DNA of 42,866 nt. Source: JAFGOG01 sp034429215 (lineage in GTDB: Bacteria; Chloroflexota; Anaerolineae; JAAYZQ01). This document shows positions 23,716 through 31,975 of this stretch, piece by piece; position 1 is the stretch's first letter, and each line of letters starts with the position of its first letter. The stretch is from positions 1 through 42,866 of the forward strand of contig DAOUGI010000013.1 in NCBI GenBank assembly GCA_034429215.1, written 5' to 3'. The position numbers and the translations under genes were made by a program. The notes beneath the pieces are model-generated. The model ran no database searches and had not been told where the DNA came from. It saw only the letters and a program-made list of their open reading frames with translations.

Positions 23716-24888
23716 GTGAAGGTAACTATCAAATCACTTGTCCTAATGCTCACTGTGTGCTGCGTGCTGTTTGCCGCAGCCGCCTGCGACGGCGGCACTG
23801 CCCAACCGAGCCAACCAACCAAGGGTGAGATCTTTGTCTACGTTGCCGCGCCGCTGTCTGGCTTTCAGGCTAACGGCGGGCAGACCGTATTGGGTGGAGC
23901 CCGCCTGGCTGCCGAGCAGATTAACCGGGCCGGCGGACTCTTGGGCTATAAAGTGACGGTCATCGGGCTGGACGACGAGTCCGACTCTGACGTGGCGTTG
24001 GCGGTTGCAGACGAGATCAAGGCCAAGATTGCCGAGGGCCGGCAGGTGTTGGGGGTCATCGGCCATTATAACAGCGGCCAGACCATCAGTGCCATGGAGA
24101 TCTACAAGGACTTGCCACTGATCGTCATCACGCCGACCTCCAGCGAGGTCAGCCTGACCCAAAAAGGCTACAGTAACTTTTTCCGGGTCAATGCCAGCGA
24201 TCTGACCCAAGCCCAAGTCGACGCCGAATTCCTGGTCAATACCCTGGGAGCACGGCGTGTGGCCGTGATCTACAACGACGATCCCTACGGCCAGGGCCTG
24301 GGGCAATTAGTGACCGACAATCTGCTCGCGTTGGGTGCCGAGGTGGCAGTGCAGCTTCAGGTGGCTGTGGAACAGTCCAACTTTGACGCCGAGATCCCGC
24401 AGATCGTTGCTGCCCGGCCCGATGCCGTCTTTTACGCCGGCTACGAGGTCGAGGCGCCCTACCTGCGTGCGGCGCTGGTGCAGGCGGGAGTGATGGTTCC
24501 TTTCCTGGCCAGTGACGGCGCTTTCCTGGCCGCAACCATTGACGAGGCCGGAGGTACGGCAGAGGGGATCTATGTCTCTTCCTTTGCGCCAAGCCCCAAG
24601 ACCGTGGCCGATGCGGCCTGGATAAAGGACTATCAAGCCGTCGAGTATCGCAACCCTGACACCTACAGCATCAATGGCTACAGCGCCATCGAGGTCCTAG
24701 CCGAGGGCGTGAAGAAAGCAGGTTCGTTCAACTCTGTCCAAGTGGCCAATGCCATCCGTAGCCTGTCTGGGGTTGAGACGCCGATGGGGTCTTTGAGCTA
24801 CAACGAGGCGGGCGACCTCAGGCAGCAGACGATCTATATCTTCCAGGTTCAGAGCGGCGACTGGGTTCAGGTCCACCCCAAGCCCTGA
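23716..24888 (+). CDS. LivJ-type (Peripla_BP_6) substrate-binding lipoprotein
   Basis: A 390-residue type-1 periplasmic-binding protein of the branched-chain amino acid family. The signal peptide ends in the lipobox FAAAAC, followed by a linker, then the typical domain start IFVYVAAPLSG and LGGARLAAEQINRAGGLLGYKV. VIGHYNSGQTISAMEIY and VITPTSSEVSLTQKGY follow. The GTG at 23716 is preferred because TAGGAG (23702-23707) lies 8 bases before it; the GTG at 23707 would overlap that site. It follows the coiled-coil gene closely and precedes a terminator, so it closes the operon. No livHMGF transport genes are present; it may feed a transporter encoded elsewhere or act as a ligand sensor with the neighbouring module. 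Confidence 0.92.
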   Translation: MKVTIKSLVLMLTVCCVLFAAAACDGGTAQPSQPTKGEIFVYVAAPLSGFQANGGQTVLGGARLAAEQINRAGGLLGYKVTVIGLDDESDSDVALAVADEIKAKIAEGRQVLGVIGHYNSGQTISAMEIYKDLPLIVITPTSSEVSLTQKGYSNFFRVNASDLTQAQVDAEFLVNTLGARRVAVIYNDDPYGQGLGQLVTDNLLALGAEVAVQLQVAVEQSNFDAEIPQIVAARPDAVFYAGYEVEAPYLRAALVQAGVMVPFLASDGAFLAATIDEAGGTAEGIYVSSFAPSPKTVADAAWIKDYQAVEYRNPDTYSINGYSAIEVLAEGVKKAGSFNSVQVANAIRSLSGVETPMGSLSYNEAGDLRQQTIYIFQVQSGDWVQVHPKP

Positions 24889-24932
24889 TTGGAACCCGTA
24901 GCCGCTGACGGTTCTGTATACATTACCTAGCC

Positions 24933-24962
24933 AAGAGGCCGCTCCACCGAGCGGCCTCTTTT
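24933..24962. terminator. Bidirectional intrinsic terminator
   Basis: A perfect 11-base stem (AAGAGGCCGCT, 24933-24943, with 24950-24960) around a 6-base loop. The arm ends give a short T-run on the plus strand (CTCTTTT) and, by symmetry, CTCTT on the minus strand. It separates the converging LivJ-type lipoprotein gene and the minus-strand glycosyltransferase-like gene. Confidence 0.85.
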
Positions 24963-24967
24963 CCATT

Positions 24968-27256
24968 TCATGGTACGGCGATCTCGGTCAAGGTGACCTC
25001 GTCGCCGCCGCCATCGAGAGGCAGGCGGTTACCTGTCGCCCCATCATAAAGACCTGTTGCCAGGTAGTAGGTCCCGGCTGGCAGATCGGCCGGCAGGGTG
25101 ATGGCGTGCGTGTCCTGTATCGTCACGTCCGGCGGCCAGAGTGATGTGGGCCATTGCCCATTTACGGGAAGCCCATCCCCCTGGGCTACTATTTCACCGG
25201 CAGCGTTTCGCAGGTGTAGAAAGATGGTGTAATCGGTGTCCAGGAATTGGTCCGGCCGCAATCGCCAGCCCAGCGTCACGCGCATGTCTCTGAACCCTCG
25301 GTCTAGATAGTAGCCTTCCAGAGACACGCCGCCGGCAAAATTAGCAACCAGCGGCGCCATTTCGAGCGGCTGCGGCTGGGTTGAGGGAACGCGCACCACG
25401 GTCAGCGGCACGTTGTCGGCGCCGGTTTCGGTACACAGACGGGTGAGCGACGGGTCGTACCAGCCGGCCCGCAGCGTATACAGCCCTGGCGGCAGGTCGG
25501 CAGGCAGAGTAAGGCTATAGGTCATGCGCACCATCTCACCCTCGACCCAGCGGGTCGTTGGGTATAGGCCGTCCCACGCCTGGTGATCGTCGCCGGCATA
25601 CCCCTGCCCTGCCGCGTCCACAAGGTGCAGAAATGACGTATAGCTCTCGGTAACCGGCCGGGTGGCCTGCCAAACCACGTCCAGTGAGATCGTCCCGCCG
25701 GGATCGATCTCGGCCGGCGGCAGGGTGTGGCCGACCAGCGCCAATCCGCCGGTCAGATGCACCTCTCTATCGCGCTCCAGCGGCGCCGGGCGGTAGACCA
25801 GGTATTTGCCCACCCGCTCGGCCCGGTGATAGCCATAGTCGAGCGCCGACATAAAGGTGCGGGTGTAGCGGCCATGCTTTTCTACTTCTATCCGGGCATC
25901 GCCCTCAAAGATCACCAATGAGAAGGCGCCCTGCCGCAGGTTATCCACCTCCCAGCTCTGATCCCACCGGCCAGCCAACGCCAGTTGGCTGAACTGAAAG
26001 TCGTAATAGACCACCGGTTTGCCGGCCTGCACCAGCAGCCCCATATCCTCAGAAAGGACCATGCCGGGCGCCGCTGCGACCATCGGGTGAAGTGCCTCAT
26101 TGGCGGCGGTATCGGCCCGGATGATGCGGGCTGCTTTGGCCGGCGTGTGCCACATCACGATCACCTGTACCAGCACCAGCAGCGGCGCCAGCCACCAGGC
26201 CAGGCTCCGCACAGAGGTTGGTCTGGGCGACGGCCCCGCCGGGAGGGCGGGGCGAGACATCAGCCAGGCGGAGCCCAACCCGGCTCCTAGACACAGCGCA
26301 GCCAAGGGCTCGAGGAAATAGTTCTCCCACGATCCTACCTTGCCGGCGAATGCCATCGTGAGCAGGGCCAGCCCTATGTAGATCAGGACGAGTGTGTTCC
26401 CCTGGGTACGCCGGTCTGTGCCGTACACGGCGGCAGTACGGCGACTCACGGCGGGAATCAGAAAAGCTGCCGCCAGCAGCATCAAGGGCCAATGGGTGCG
26501 GACCAAGCCTACTACCTGCGAGAACAACAGGTCTAGCTTGAAGGGATTGACGTTAGACGAAACGAGGCCATACCAGAAAGCGCCGTGGGTGGTGATGTAC
26601 AGTGCCAGGAATGGGATACCGCCCAGTAGAAGCATCGCCCCGGCCAGGAGCAACGCCTGGCGCCGGTCTCGGACGAGCAGGTAGACGAAAGCCGCGGCAG
26701 GTGCTGCCAGAAATGACTGCTTGCAGTACAACCCCAGGACAAAGAGCAGTGCTGCACTCAAGATCGCCCACCTGCTCTGGCTTTGCCACACGACATAGAT
26801 GCCTGCCATGCTGAGCGCCAGCCCCGGCAGGTCCACCCGGAACTGCGGCGCCCAGCCGTACACATACGGTGTGCCCAGCCAGGCCAACGACGCGACCAAG
26901 GCCGGCAGCCATTGACCACTTGCGCGCCTTACCCAAGCGAACAGGATCGCCGCGATGGCCAGCGTCGCGAACAGGACCCACACCCGCCCCGCTGCATAGC
27001 CGAACCCCAAGATTGGAAAGGTCAGCCGGGCCAGGATGAGGGGCAGCGGCGCATAGTTGCAGGTGCCCAGTGGAAACTCGGTCAGTGGCTTGTAGATCGG
27101 CTCGCCGGCCATCAGCCGCCGGCTGAATTCGAGCATCAGCCCTTCGCCGTGCAGGAATTGGTAGGGATAGATCAGGGCGCGCCCGCATAGCCACAGGGTA
27201 AAACCGGCCAGCACTGCCAACCCGGCCAGGGGCAAGATCCACGCTAATCGTTTCAT
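24968..27256 (-). CDS. Polytopic GT-C-like glycosyltransferase with C-terminal beta domains
   Basis: A 762-residue membrane protein. The first ~410 residues contain about ten membrane helices. An early extracytoplasmic loop (FLHGEGLMLEFSRRLMAGEPIY) has the acidic and basic residues typical of GT-C (GT39/ArnT-like) enzymes, which move sugars from polyprenyl carriers. After about residue 410 a soluble region follows, with two beta-sandwich-like repeats (VTESYTSFLHLVDAAG and TDYTIFLHLRNAAGEIV share a pattern, each ending in LPADLPPG/LPADLPAG, then YxLRAGWYD/YYLATGLYD). The acceptor is unknown. A second protein of the same architecture is encoded just upstream, so the pair probably arose by duplication. 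The promoter puts the transcript start at the ATG itself. Confidence 0.82.
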   Translation of the reverse strand: MKRLAWILPLAGLAVLAGFTLWLCGRALIYPYQFLHGEGLMLEFSRRLMAGEPIYKPLTEFPLGTCNYAPLPLILARLTFPILGFGYAAGRVWVLFATLAIAAILFAWVRRASGQWLPALVASLAWLGTPYVYGWAPQFRVDLPGLALSMAGIYVVWQSQSRWAILSAALLFVLGLYCKQSFLAAPAAAFVYLLVRDRRQALLLAGAMLLLGGIPFLALYITTHGAFWYGLVSSNVNPFKLDLLFSQVVGLVRTHWPLMLLAAAFLIPAVSRRTAAVYGTDRRTQGNTLVLIYIGLALLTMAFAGKVGSWENYFLEPLAALCLGAGLGSAWLMSRPALPAGPSPRPTSVRSLAWWLAPLLVLVQVIVMWHTPAKAARIIRADTAANEALHPMVAAAPGMVLSEDMGLLVQAGKPVVYYDFQFSQLALAGRWDQSWEVDNLRQGAFSLVIFEGDARIEVEKHGRYTRTFMSALDYGYHRAERVGKYLVYRPAPLERDREVHLTGGLALVGHTLPPAEIDPGGTISLDVVWQATRPVTESYTSFLHLVDAAGQGYAGDDHQAWDGLYPTTRWVEGEMVRMTYSLTLPADLPPGLYTLRAGWYDPSLTRLCTETGADNVPLTVVRVPSTQPQPLEMAPLVANFAGGVSLEGYYLDRGFRDMRVTLGWRLRPDQFLDTDYTIFLHLRNAAGEIVAQGDGLPVNGQWPTSLWPPDVTIQDTHAITLPADLPAGTYYLATGLYDGATGNRLPLDGGGDEVTLTEIAVP

Positions 27257-27262
27257 TCTGAC

Positions 27263-27291
27263 ATTGTATGCGAAACCGGCCTGGTATGCAA
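27263..27291 (-). promoter_or_regulatory. Promoter giving a leaderless transcript (glycosyltransferase-like gene)
   Basis: On the minus strand TTGCAT (27286-27291) and TACAAT (27263-27268) are spaced by 17 bases. Only 6 bases separate the -10 box from the ATG at 27256, so transcription should begin at the start codon. No ribosome-binding site is present. Confidence 0.8.
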
Positions 27292-27297
27292 CCCGCG

Positions 27298-29802
27298 TTA
27301 TGGCTCAATGCGCACCGGGAGCACAACCCGGTCGAGCAAGGCGCCATCGTCACCGATGAGCAAGGCGCGAGCCAGATCCTCGGCGCGGTACATCCCGACT
27401 TGGACCGTGTATTCACCGGGCGGCGCATCAACTGGGATCGACAGGCTAATCGTGTCTGTCACCGCCTCGCCCGGCACCCAGGTGAGGGTCGGCGCCCGGC
27501 CGCTCTGGGGCTGGCCATCCCAACCGGCGACGGGATTGCCCTGGACGTCGAGCAGTTTGATGTAAACGCTATAGTAGGCGTCGATCTTGCCCAGCGCCTG
27601 CCAGGTCAGGTTCACCGTCAGGGTCTCGCCGGGCCGCGCTGTGGCGGGAACTGTCCAGCCTGCCAGTCGGACCGGCACCGGGAAGGCATTGTCGGCCTGG
27701 TCGCTCACCTCGACCGTGCCCTCGGCGGTCCAGTCTCCCAGGATGCCATTCTGCTCGCCGATCGCCAGCCGGTAGCCTCCCAGCTCGTCCGGCGCTGCCA
27801 GTGACAGGGAGACCACCGCCACGCCACCGCCAGGCGAGATCACCAGCGGCACGTCGGCCTCGAGATCGACCACCGTGGAGCTTTCAGCCTTTTCCCAAGC
27901 AGCAGCCGGGTAAACCTTGAGGGTCGGATTGATAGCGTAGCTTCGAGGCCCGTTGTTGGTGGCGATCAGGTAGACTGTGCAAAGTTGATCGGCGATAGCA
28001 CGAGCCGGCAGATAGGCGCGCACCGCAAGGCTGCCGGGATCGAAGGATCTCCCCTTTACCATATAGACCCGGTCTGCCCCAAAGGTCTCGACCGGCGTCA
28101 GCTCATCAGTTTGGGCCAGGGCCGCCTCGATCTCGCGCCAGCGGGCTGCGGGGTACCGGTCGGTGTGAACCACCACGTACTGCACGCCCAGCGCCTGGAG
28201 CAGGCTCACACTCTGCTCTGACGGGAACCGCTCCATCTCGTACACGACCTGGCCGTGCTTGGGCGGCGCAAAGCCGCTGTAGCCGTCAGGTGTGGGGCGC
28301 CAATGGTAGGTCGACAGGTATTGGTAGTCGAGCTGTGGCCCGCCCTCGGTAAAGGCCATGGGCAGCTCCAGCAGCGGGCCAGGCAGCTGTTCGGCCAGCC
28401 AGCGATAGACCGGCGGCACCTGATCGCCGACCGGTACCTGTTCGGCGCGCGCCCCAGGCCAGATCAACGACTCCAGGATCACCAGCCCGGCCAGGAGGGC
28501 AATTATGCTGACACATTTCCTGTCCGGCTGGGTAAGGAACCCCGGCCTGCCTGCCTGTGGGGTGAGCATCCCTGTCTGCCTTGGTGGCAGCAGCGCCGCC
28601 ACTCCGTACCCGCTCAGCACTGCCAGTGCCAGCATGACCAGTGCGTCAAAACGCACCGGCGCTCGCAGCCCCTTGAAGCCGGGCACCACGACGTACAGCC
28701 AGGCATAGGGCAGCGGCAGATCCAGCCCCGCCGCCTGGCCGGGAACCAGGTAGAGCCGCGGACCGAGCGACAGGCAAAAAGCAGCCAGCAGCAGGCCGGC
28801 GTACGGCCACCTGGTATGCCCTCGCCCTCGAATCAGACCCCAAGCTGCCAGGATCAGTGCGGCCAGGCCCGGGAAGAGGGCATCCGCCGGGTAGCCGCCG
28901 CCCCTGGGTTGCTCGTCGCTGGGCAGCCACTGCCCAGCGACCACACTCCCTGGCGGAACCTGTGTATACTGTCGCAGGCTGGCGGAAAAAGGCTCACTGT
29001 CGGCCAGCGTCCGCTCGAACCCCAGCTCACGCTGCACCTGAAAATAGGGCACGACAAAGGGCAAGAGCAACAACACCAAGCAGCCAGTAGCAAGTAGTAG
29101 GTAGCGCAACGGCGATTGACGAACGACCCAATGCCAGGCAAGTTCCTGACAGCGCCTATAAATCCAAAATCCAACGTCCAAAATGCAAAACGCGCCAACG
29201 ACCAATCCCAGCATTATGCCGTAATAGAACGATGTGACAGTCTGCAGCCAGAAGAACAGGACGAAAATGGCGGCATGACGGGGTCGGGGGTGGCGCAGCA
29301 GCAAGTGCAGCGCCAGCAGGGTAAACGGCAGCCATTGGACTGCCAGGAGCTGTGCTTGGGCCAGGTTGGACATTTGGTAGGAGCTAAAGGCAAAAATGAG
29401 CCCGGCTACCAGGCCTGCTCCGGGGCGCCCGGTGAGCTTGTGCACCAACAGATACGTGCCCAACCCGGACAGGATGAACGACAGGAGCAAAGCCACGTTG
29501 TAGCCCAGCACTGGGTTGCCGCTGACGGCGGTGATCGGCAGGGCCAGCAACGCATTCCCCAGCAGCAGCTCCGAATAGGCCAGTGTGCGCCGGTAGGGAT
29601 AGAAAATGTTGGCGTCGAACAGGTGCGCCGGGTCGGTAAGGATCTGGTGCCCGTCCCAGGCCGTAATCCACACGTTCAGCAGCGCATCCTGCCGGTCCTC
29701 CACGGCATGCCTCAGGTGCAGAGCCAGAGGATGGGTAAATACCAGGCTCAGAACGACAAACAGCAGCAGCGCTGCGACGGTGGTGGCGTGCACTCTTTTC
29801 AT
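27298..29802 (-). CDS. Large polytopic membrane protein, GT-C/YfhO-like, with C-terminal beta domain
   Basis: An 834-residue membrane protein. An N-terminal helix is followed by an acidic loop (EDRQDALLNVWITAWDGHQI) and about ten more membrane helices to about residue 440. Then comes an extracytoplasmic mixed region and a C-terminal beta sandwich (AYYSVYIKLLDVQGNPVAGWDG, then PPGEYTVQVGMYR) resembling the tail of the downstream gene product. The membrane part fits the GT-C/YfhO-like superfamily, probably adding sugars to surface polymers or lipids; the substrate is unknown. Around residues 205-235 the gene contains a low-GC, repetitive stretch (29155-29195) unlike the surrounding DNA. The ATG at 29802 lies 9 bases after a TATAAT box. 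Confidence 0.8.
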   Translation of the reverse strand: MKRVHATTVAALLLFVVLSLVFTHPLALHLRHAVEDRQDALLNVWITAWDGHQILTDPAHLFDANIFYPYRRTLAYSELLLGNALLALPITAVSGNPVLGYNVALLLSFILSGLGTYLLVHKLTGRPGAGLVAGLIFAFSSYQMSNLAQAQLLAVQWLPFTLLALHLLLRHPRPRHAAIFVLFFWLQTVTSFYYGIMLGLVVGAFCILDVGFWIYRRCQELAWHWVVRQSPLRYLLLATGCLVLLLLPFVVPYFQVQRELGFERTLADSEPFSASLRQYTQVPPGSVVAGQWLPSDEQPRGGGYPADALFPGLAALILAAWGLIRGRGHTRWPYAGLLLAAFCLSLGPRLYLVPGQAAGLDLPLPYAWLYVVVPGFKGLRAPVRFDALVMLALAVLSGYGVAALLPPRQTGMLTPQAGRPGFLTQPDRKCVSIIALLAGLVILESLIWPGARAEQVPVGDQVPPVYRWLAEQLPGPLLELPMAFTEGGPQLDYQYLSTYHWRPTPDGYSGFAPPKHGQVVYEMERFPSEQSVSLLQALGVQYVVVHTDRYPAARWREIEAALAQTDELTPVETFGADRVYMVKGRSFDPGSLAVRAYLPARAIADQLCTVYLIATNNGPRSYAINPTLKVYPAAAWEKAESSTVVDLEADVPLVISPGGGVAVVSLSLAAPDELGGYRLAIGEQNGILGDWTAEGTVEVSDQADNAFPVPVRLAGWTVPATARPGETLTVNLTWQALGKIDAYYSVYIKLLDVQGNPVAGWDGQPQSGRAPTLTWVPGEAVTDTISLSIPVDAPPGEYTVQVGMYRAEDLARALLIGDDGALLDRVVLPVRIEP

Positions 29803-29811
29803 TGCATCCGC

Positions 29812-29839
29812 ATTATACCGCAGATGGCGCCGGATGCAA
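29812..29839 (-). promoter_or_regulatory. Promoter giving a near-leaderless transcript (834-residue membrane protein)
   Basis: On the minus strand TTGCAT (29834-29839) and TATAAT (29812-29817) are spaced by 16 bases, and the ATG follows the -10 box after 9 bases. It shares GGGTTGCAT at its -35 region with the promoter at 27263-27291, so the two glycosyltransferase-like genes may be co-regulated. Confidence 0.8.
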
Positions 29840-29889
29840 CCCGCACACCTCTCTTGCTACGGTTGTTCATTTTATGGCGCAAGCGGCGG

Positions 29890-29918
29890 TTGACGTGGGC
29901 CTGTCAAGGGTGTATAAT
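29890..29918 (+). promoter_or_regulatory. Consensus-like promoter of the carotenoid gene
   Basis: TTGACG (29890-29895) and TATAAT (29913-29918) are spaced by 17 bases. Ten bases separate the -10 box from the ATG at 29929, so the GGAG at 29920-29923 would lie upstream of the transcript start or at its very edge. Confidence 0.85.
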
Positions 29919-29928
29919 TGGAGAATAG

Positions 29929-30852
29929 ATGACCGACAGACAGACTATTGACAAGCCAAGCCCTGCCACACGCTTTTCAACATTTGCCGCGCGACGTTTC
30001 TTCCTACCCCTGGCCGGCGCCCTCCGGCGAGAAGGCCAGGGCCAGGCAGCGACCTTCCCGGCGCTCTGGGCCGGGACCTTGTGGGCCGGCTCGCTGATCC
30101 TGTGGCTGGCGGTGTTGGTCGGCACTCCTGTGGTGCTCTGGCTGGCGGGAGAAGGTCCTTTCCCCCGTGCCGTAACCCTGGGCGTGCTGGCTCAGACGGC
30201 GGCGACACTGTTTGCCCTGGCGTGCGGTTGGCCGGTGCGCCGCCTGGTTGGTGTGACGGCTGTCGTCCTGCCGGCGACGTGGGTCGTCGAAAAGGTCGGG
30301 GTCACGGCCGGCTGGCTGTTTGGGCATTACGCCTACACAGGAGCCTTGCAGCCGCAGTTGGCCGGCGTCCCGATCCTGATCCCCCTTGCCTGGCTGATGA
30401 TGCTGGCTCCGGCCTGGGCCGTGACCGGCGCCATCCTGCCCAAACGGTCGGCTGGCCCAGGCTGGTGGTATCGCCTGCGCTTCGCTGCCTTGTCGGGTCT
30501 GGCCTTTACTGCCTGGGATCTGTACCTGGATCCGCAGATGGTCGGCCGGCGATTGTGGCTGTGGGACGAGCCGAGTGGCTATTTTGGCATCCCCTGGCTC
30601 AACTATCTGGGATGGTGGTGCTCCGCGACACTGCTCACCCTGATCGTCATGCCGGGTCCGCGTGAGCTGCCACGTCTGCGGTTGATGATCATCTACAGCC
30701 TGACCTGGTTGCTCCAGGTCGTCGGCCTGGGACTCTTTTGGGGCCAATGGGGGCCGGCGCTGTGTGGCTTTGCCGCGATGGGTGTCTTTGCCGTCTTGGG
30801 TTGGCGGCAGGAGATGAGGCGGTGGTCACGCCTGCCGGACCTCCAGCTTTGA
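29929..30852 (+). CDS. CruF/DUF422-type carotenoid biosynthesis protein
   Basis: A 307-residue membrane protein with about seven helices. It matches the carotenoid biosynthesis protein family (PF04240), whose characterised members CruF and the archaeal bisanhydrobacterioruberin hydratase add water to the psi-end of acyclic carotenoids. Family signatures are the helix motif EKVGVTAGWLFGHYAYT, GVPILIPLAWLMM, and the acidic DLYLDPQMVGRRLW followed by GYFGIPWLNYLGWW. The N-terminal 45 residues are basic and variable. No other carotenoid genes are nearby. Its last codons overlap the -35 box of the prfA promoter. The reaction is inferred from the family; the actual carotenoid cannot be told. Confidence 0.85.
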   Translation: MTDRQTIDKPSPATRFSTFAARRFFLPLAGALRREGQGQAATFPALWAGTLWAGSLILWLAVLVGTPVVLWLAGEGPFPRAVTLGVLAQTAATLFALACGWPVRRLVGVTAVVLPATWVVEKVGVTAGWLFGHYAYTGALQPQLAGVPILIPLAWLMMLAPAWAVTGAILPKRSAGPGWWYRLRFAALSGLAFTAWDLYLDPQMVGRRLWLWDEPSGYFGIPWLNYLGWWCSATLLTLIVMPGPRELPRLRLMIIYSLTWLLQVVGLGLFWGQWGPALCGFAAMGVFAVLGWRQEMRRWSRLPDLQL

Positions 30853-30877
30853 CGCCAATTGTGTTTTGCCGTATCAT
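30849..30877 (+). promoter_or_regulatory. Promoter of prfA-prmC
   Basis: TTGACG (30849-30854), overlapping the stop codon of the carotenoid gene, and TATCAT (30872-30877) are spaced by 17 bases. Transcription would start near 30884, giving a leader of about 24 bases with a GAGAG ribosome-binding site before the ATG at 30908. Confidence 0.75.
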
Positions 30878-30907
30878 GGCTGGATAAATCGACGAGAGTG
30901 ATGTTCT

Positions 30908-31975
30908 ATGCTGGATAAAGTCCGTTTGATAGAAGAGAGATATGAAGAGCTGAACCGGCTGATGGCCGAGCCTGACGTGGCCACCGATCCGGCCAGGCTG
31001 ATGGGGTATGCCCAGGAGCAATCCCAGATCGGGGATCTGGTGCAGGACTTTCGCCGCTACAATGCCCAGGATAGAGAGCTGGCCGATGCCCGCAGCCTCC
31101 TCGAGACGGAGGAGGACCCGGAGATGCGCCAGATGGCCGAAGATGAGATCGTCCGCATCGAGGGGGAGATGGAGAAGCTGTACGGTCAGATGCGGGCCAT
31201 GCTCCTGCCCAAGGATCCCCGCGATGAGAAAAACGTCATCATGGAGGTCCGGGCCGGCACCGGCGGCGACGAGGCGGGCCTCTTTGCCGCCGATCTGTAC
31301 CGCATGTACATCCGCTATGCCGAGCTCCACAGGTGGAAGACCGAGATCCTCAGCTTTCACGACACGGGCGTGGGCGGTTACAAAGAGGTGATCTTTCAAA
31401 TAAAAGGCAAAGGAGCCTATTCCCGGCTCAAGTATGAGAGCGGCGTGCACCGGGTGCAGCGCGTGCCGCAAACCGAGGCCCAGGGCCGCATCCACACCTC
31501 CACGGCCACTGTGGCGGTGCTGCCCGAGGTCGAGGAGGTCGAGATCGAGATCGACCCGGCCGATCTCCAGATGGACGTTTATGGCTCATCAGGGCCGGGC
31601 GGCCAGCACATGCAAAAGAATGCCACCGCGGTGCGCATCACCCACAGGCCGACGGGTATTGTGGTGTCGTGCGAGAACGAGCGCAGCCAGACCCAGAACA
31701 AGGAGCGGGCCATGGCCGTGCTCCGCGCCCGGCTGTACGAAATGGAGGAAGAGCGCCGCCAGGCCGAGCGAGGCGACGAGCGCCGTCTGCAGGTGGGAAC
31801 GGCCGAGCGCAGCGAAAAGATCCGGACCTACAACTATGCGCAGAACCGGGTCACCGACCACCGCATCGGGCTCAGCATCTACCGCCTGGAGAGCGTGATG
31901 AACGGCGACCTCGACGAGTTTATCGACGAGCTGGCAACGACGGATCAGGCCGAGCGGCTGCAGGCCGTGGCGTGA
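30908..31975 (+). CDS. prfA: Peptide chain release factor 1
   Basis: A 355-residue class-I release factor that reads UAA and UAG and triggers peptide release on the ribosome. The catalytic GGQ is at 231-233 within SSGPGGQHMQKNATAVRITH. The codon-reading PxT tripeptide appears as PQT in RVPQTEAQGRIHTSTATV; the middle residue varies in the family (PAT, PVT, PET). Length and the N-terminal coiled-coil domain are normal. The stop overlaps the GTG start proposed for prmC, which encodes the enzyme that methylates the GGQ glutamine, so the pair is translationally coupled. Confidence 0.98.
   Translation: MLDKVRLIEERYEELNRLMAEPDVATDPARLMGYAQEQSQIGDLVQDFRRYNAQDRELADARSLLETEEDPEMRQMAEDEIVRIEGEMEKLYGQMRAMLLPKDPRDEKNVIMEVRAGTGGDEAGLFAADLYRMYIRYAELHRWKTEILSFHDTGVGGYKEVIFQIKGKGAYSRLKYESGVHRVQRVPQTEAQGRIHTSTATVAVLPEVEEVEIEIDPADLQMDVYGSSGPGGQHMQKNATAVRITHRPTGIVVSCENERSQTQNKERAMAVLRARLYEMEEERRQAERGDERRLQVGTAERSEKIRTYNYAQNRVTDHRIGLSIYRLESVMNGDLDEFIDELATTDQAERLQAVA

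Noticed and set aside
31434..31500. PQT in the codon-recognition loop of release factor 1 as a sign of altered stop-codon use
   Set aside because: The middle residue of the PxT tripeptide varies naturally among RF1 proteins and the threonine is kept.
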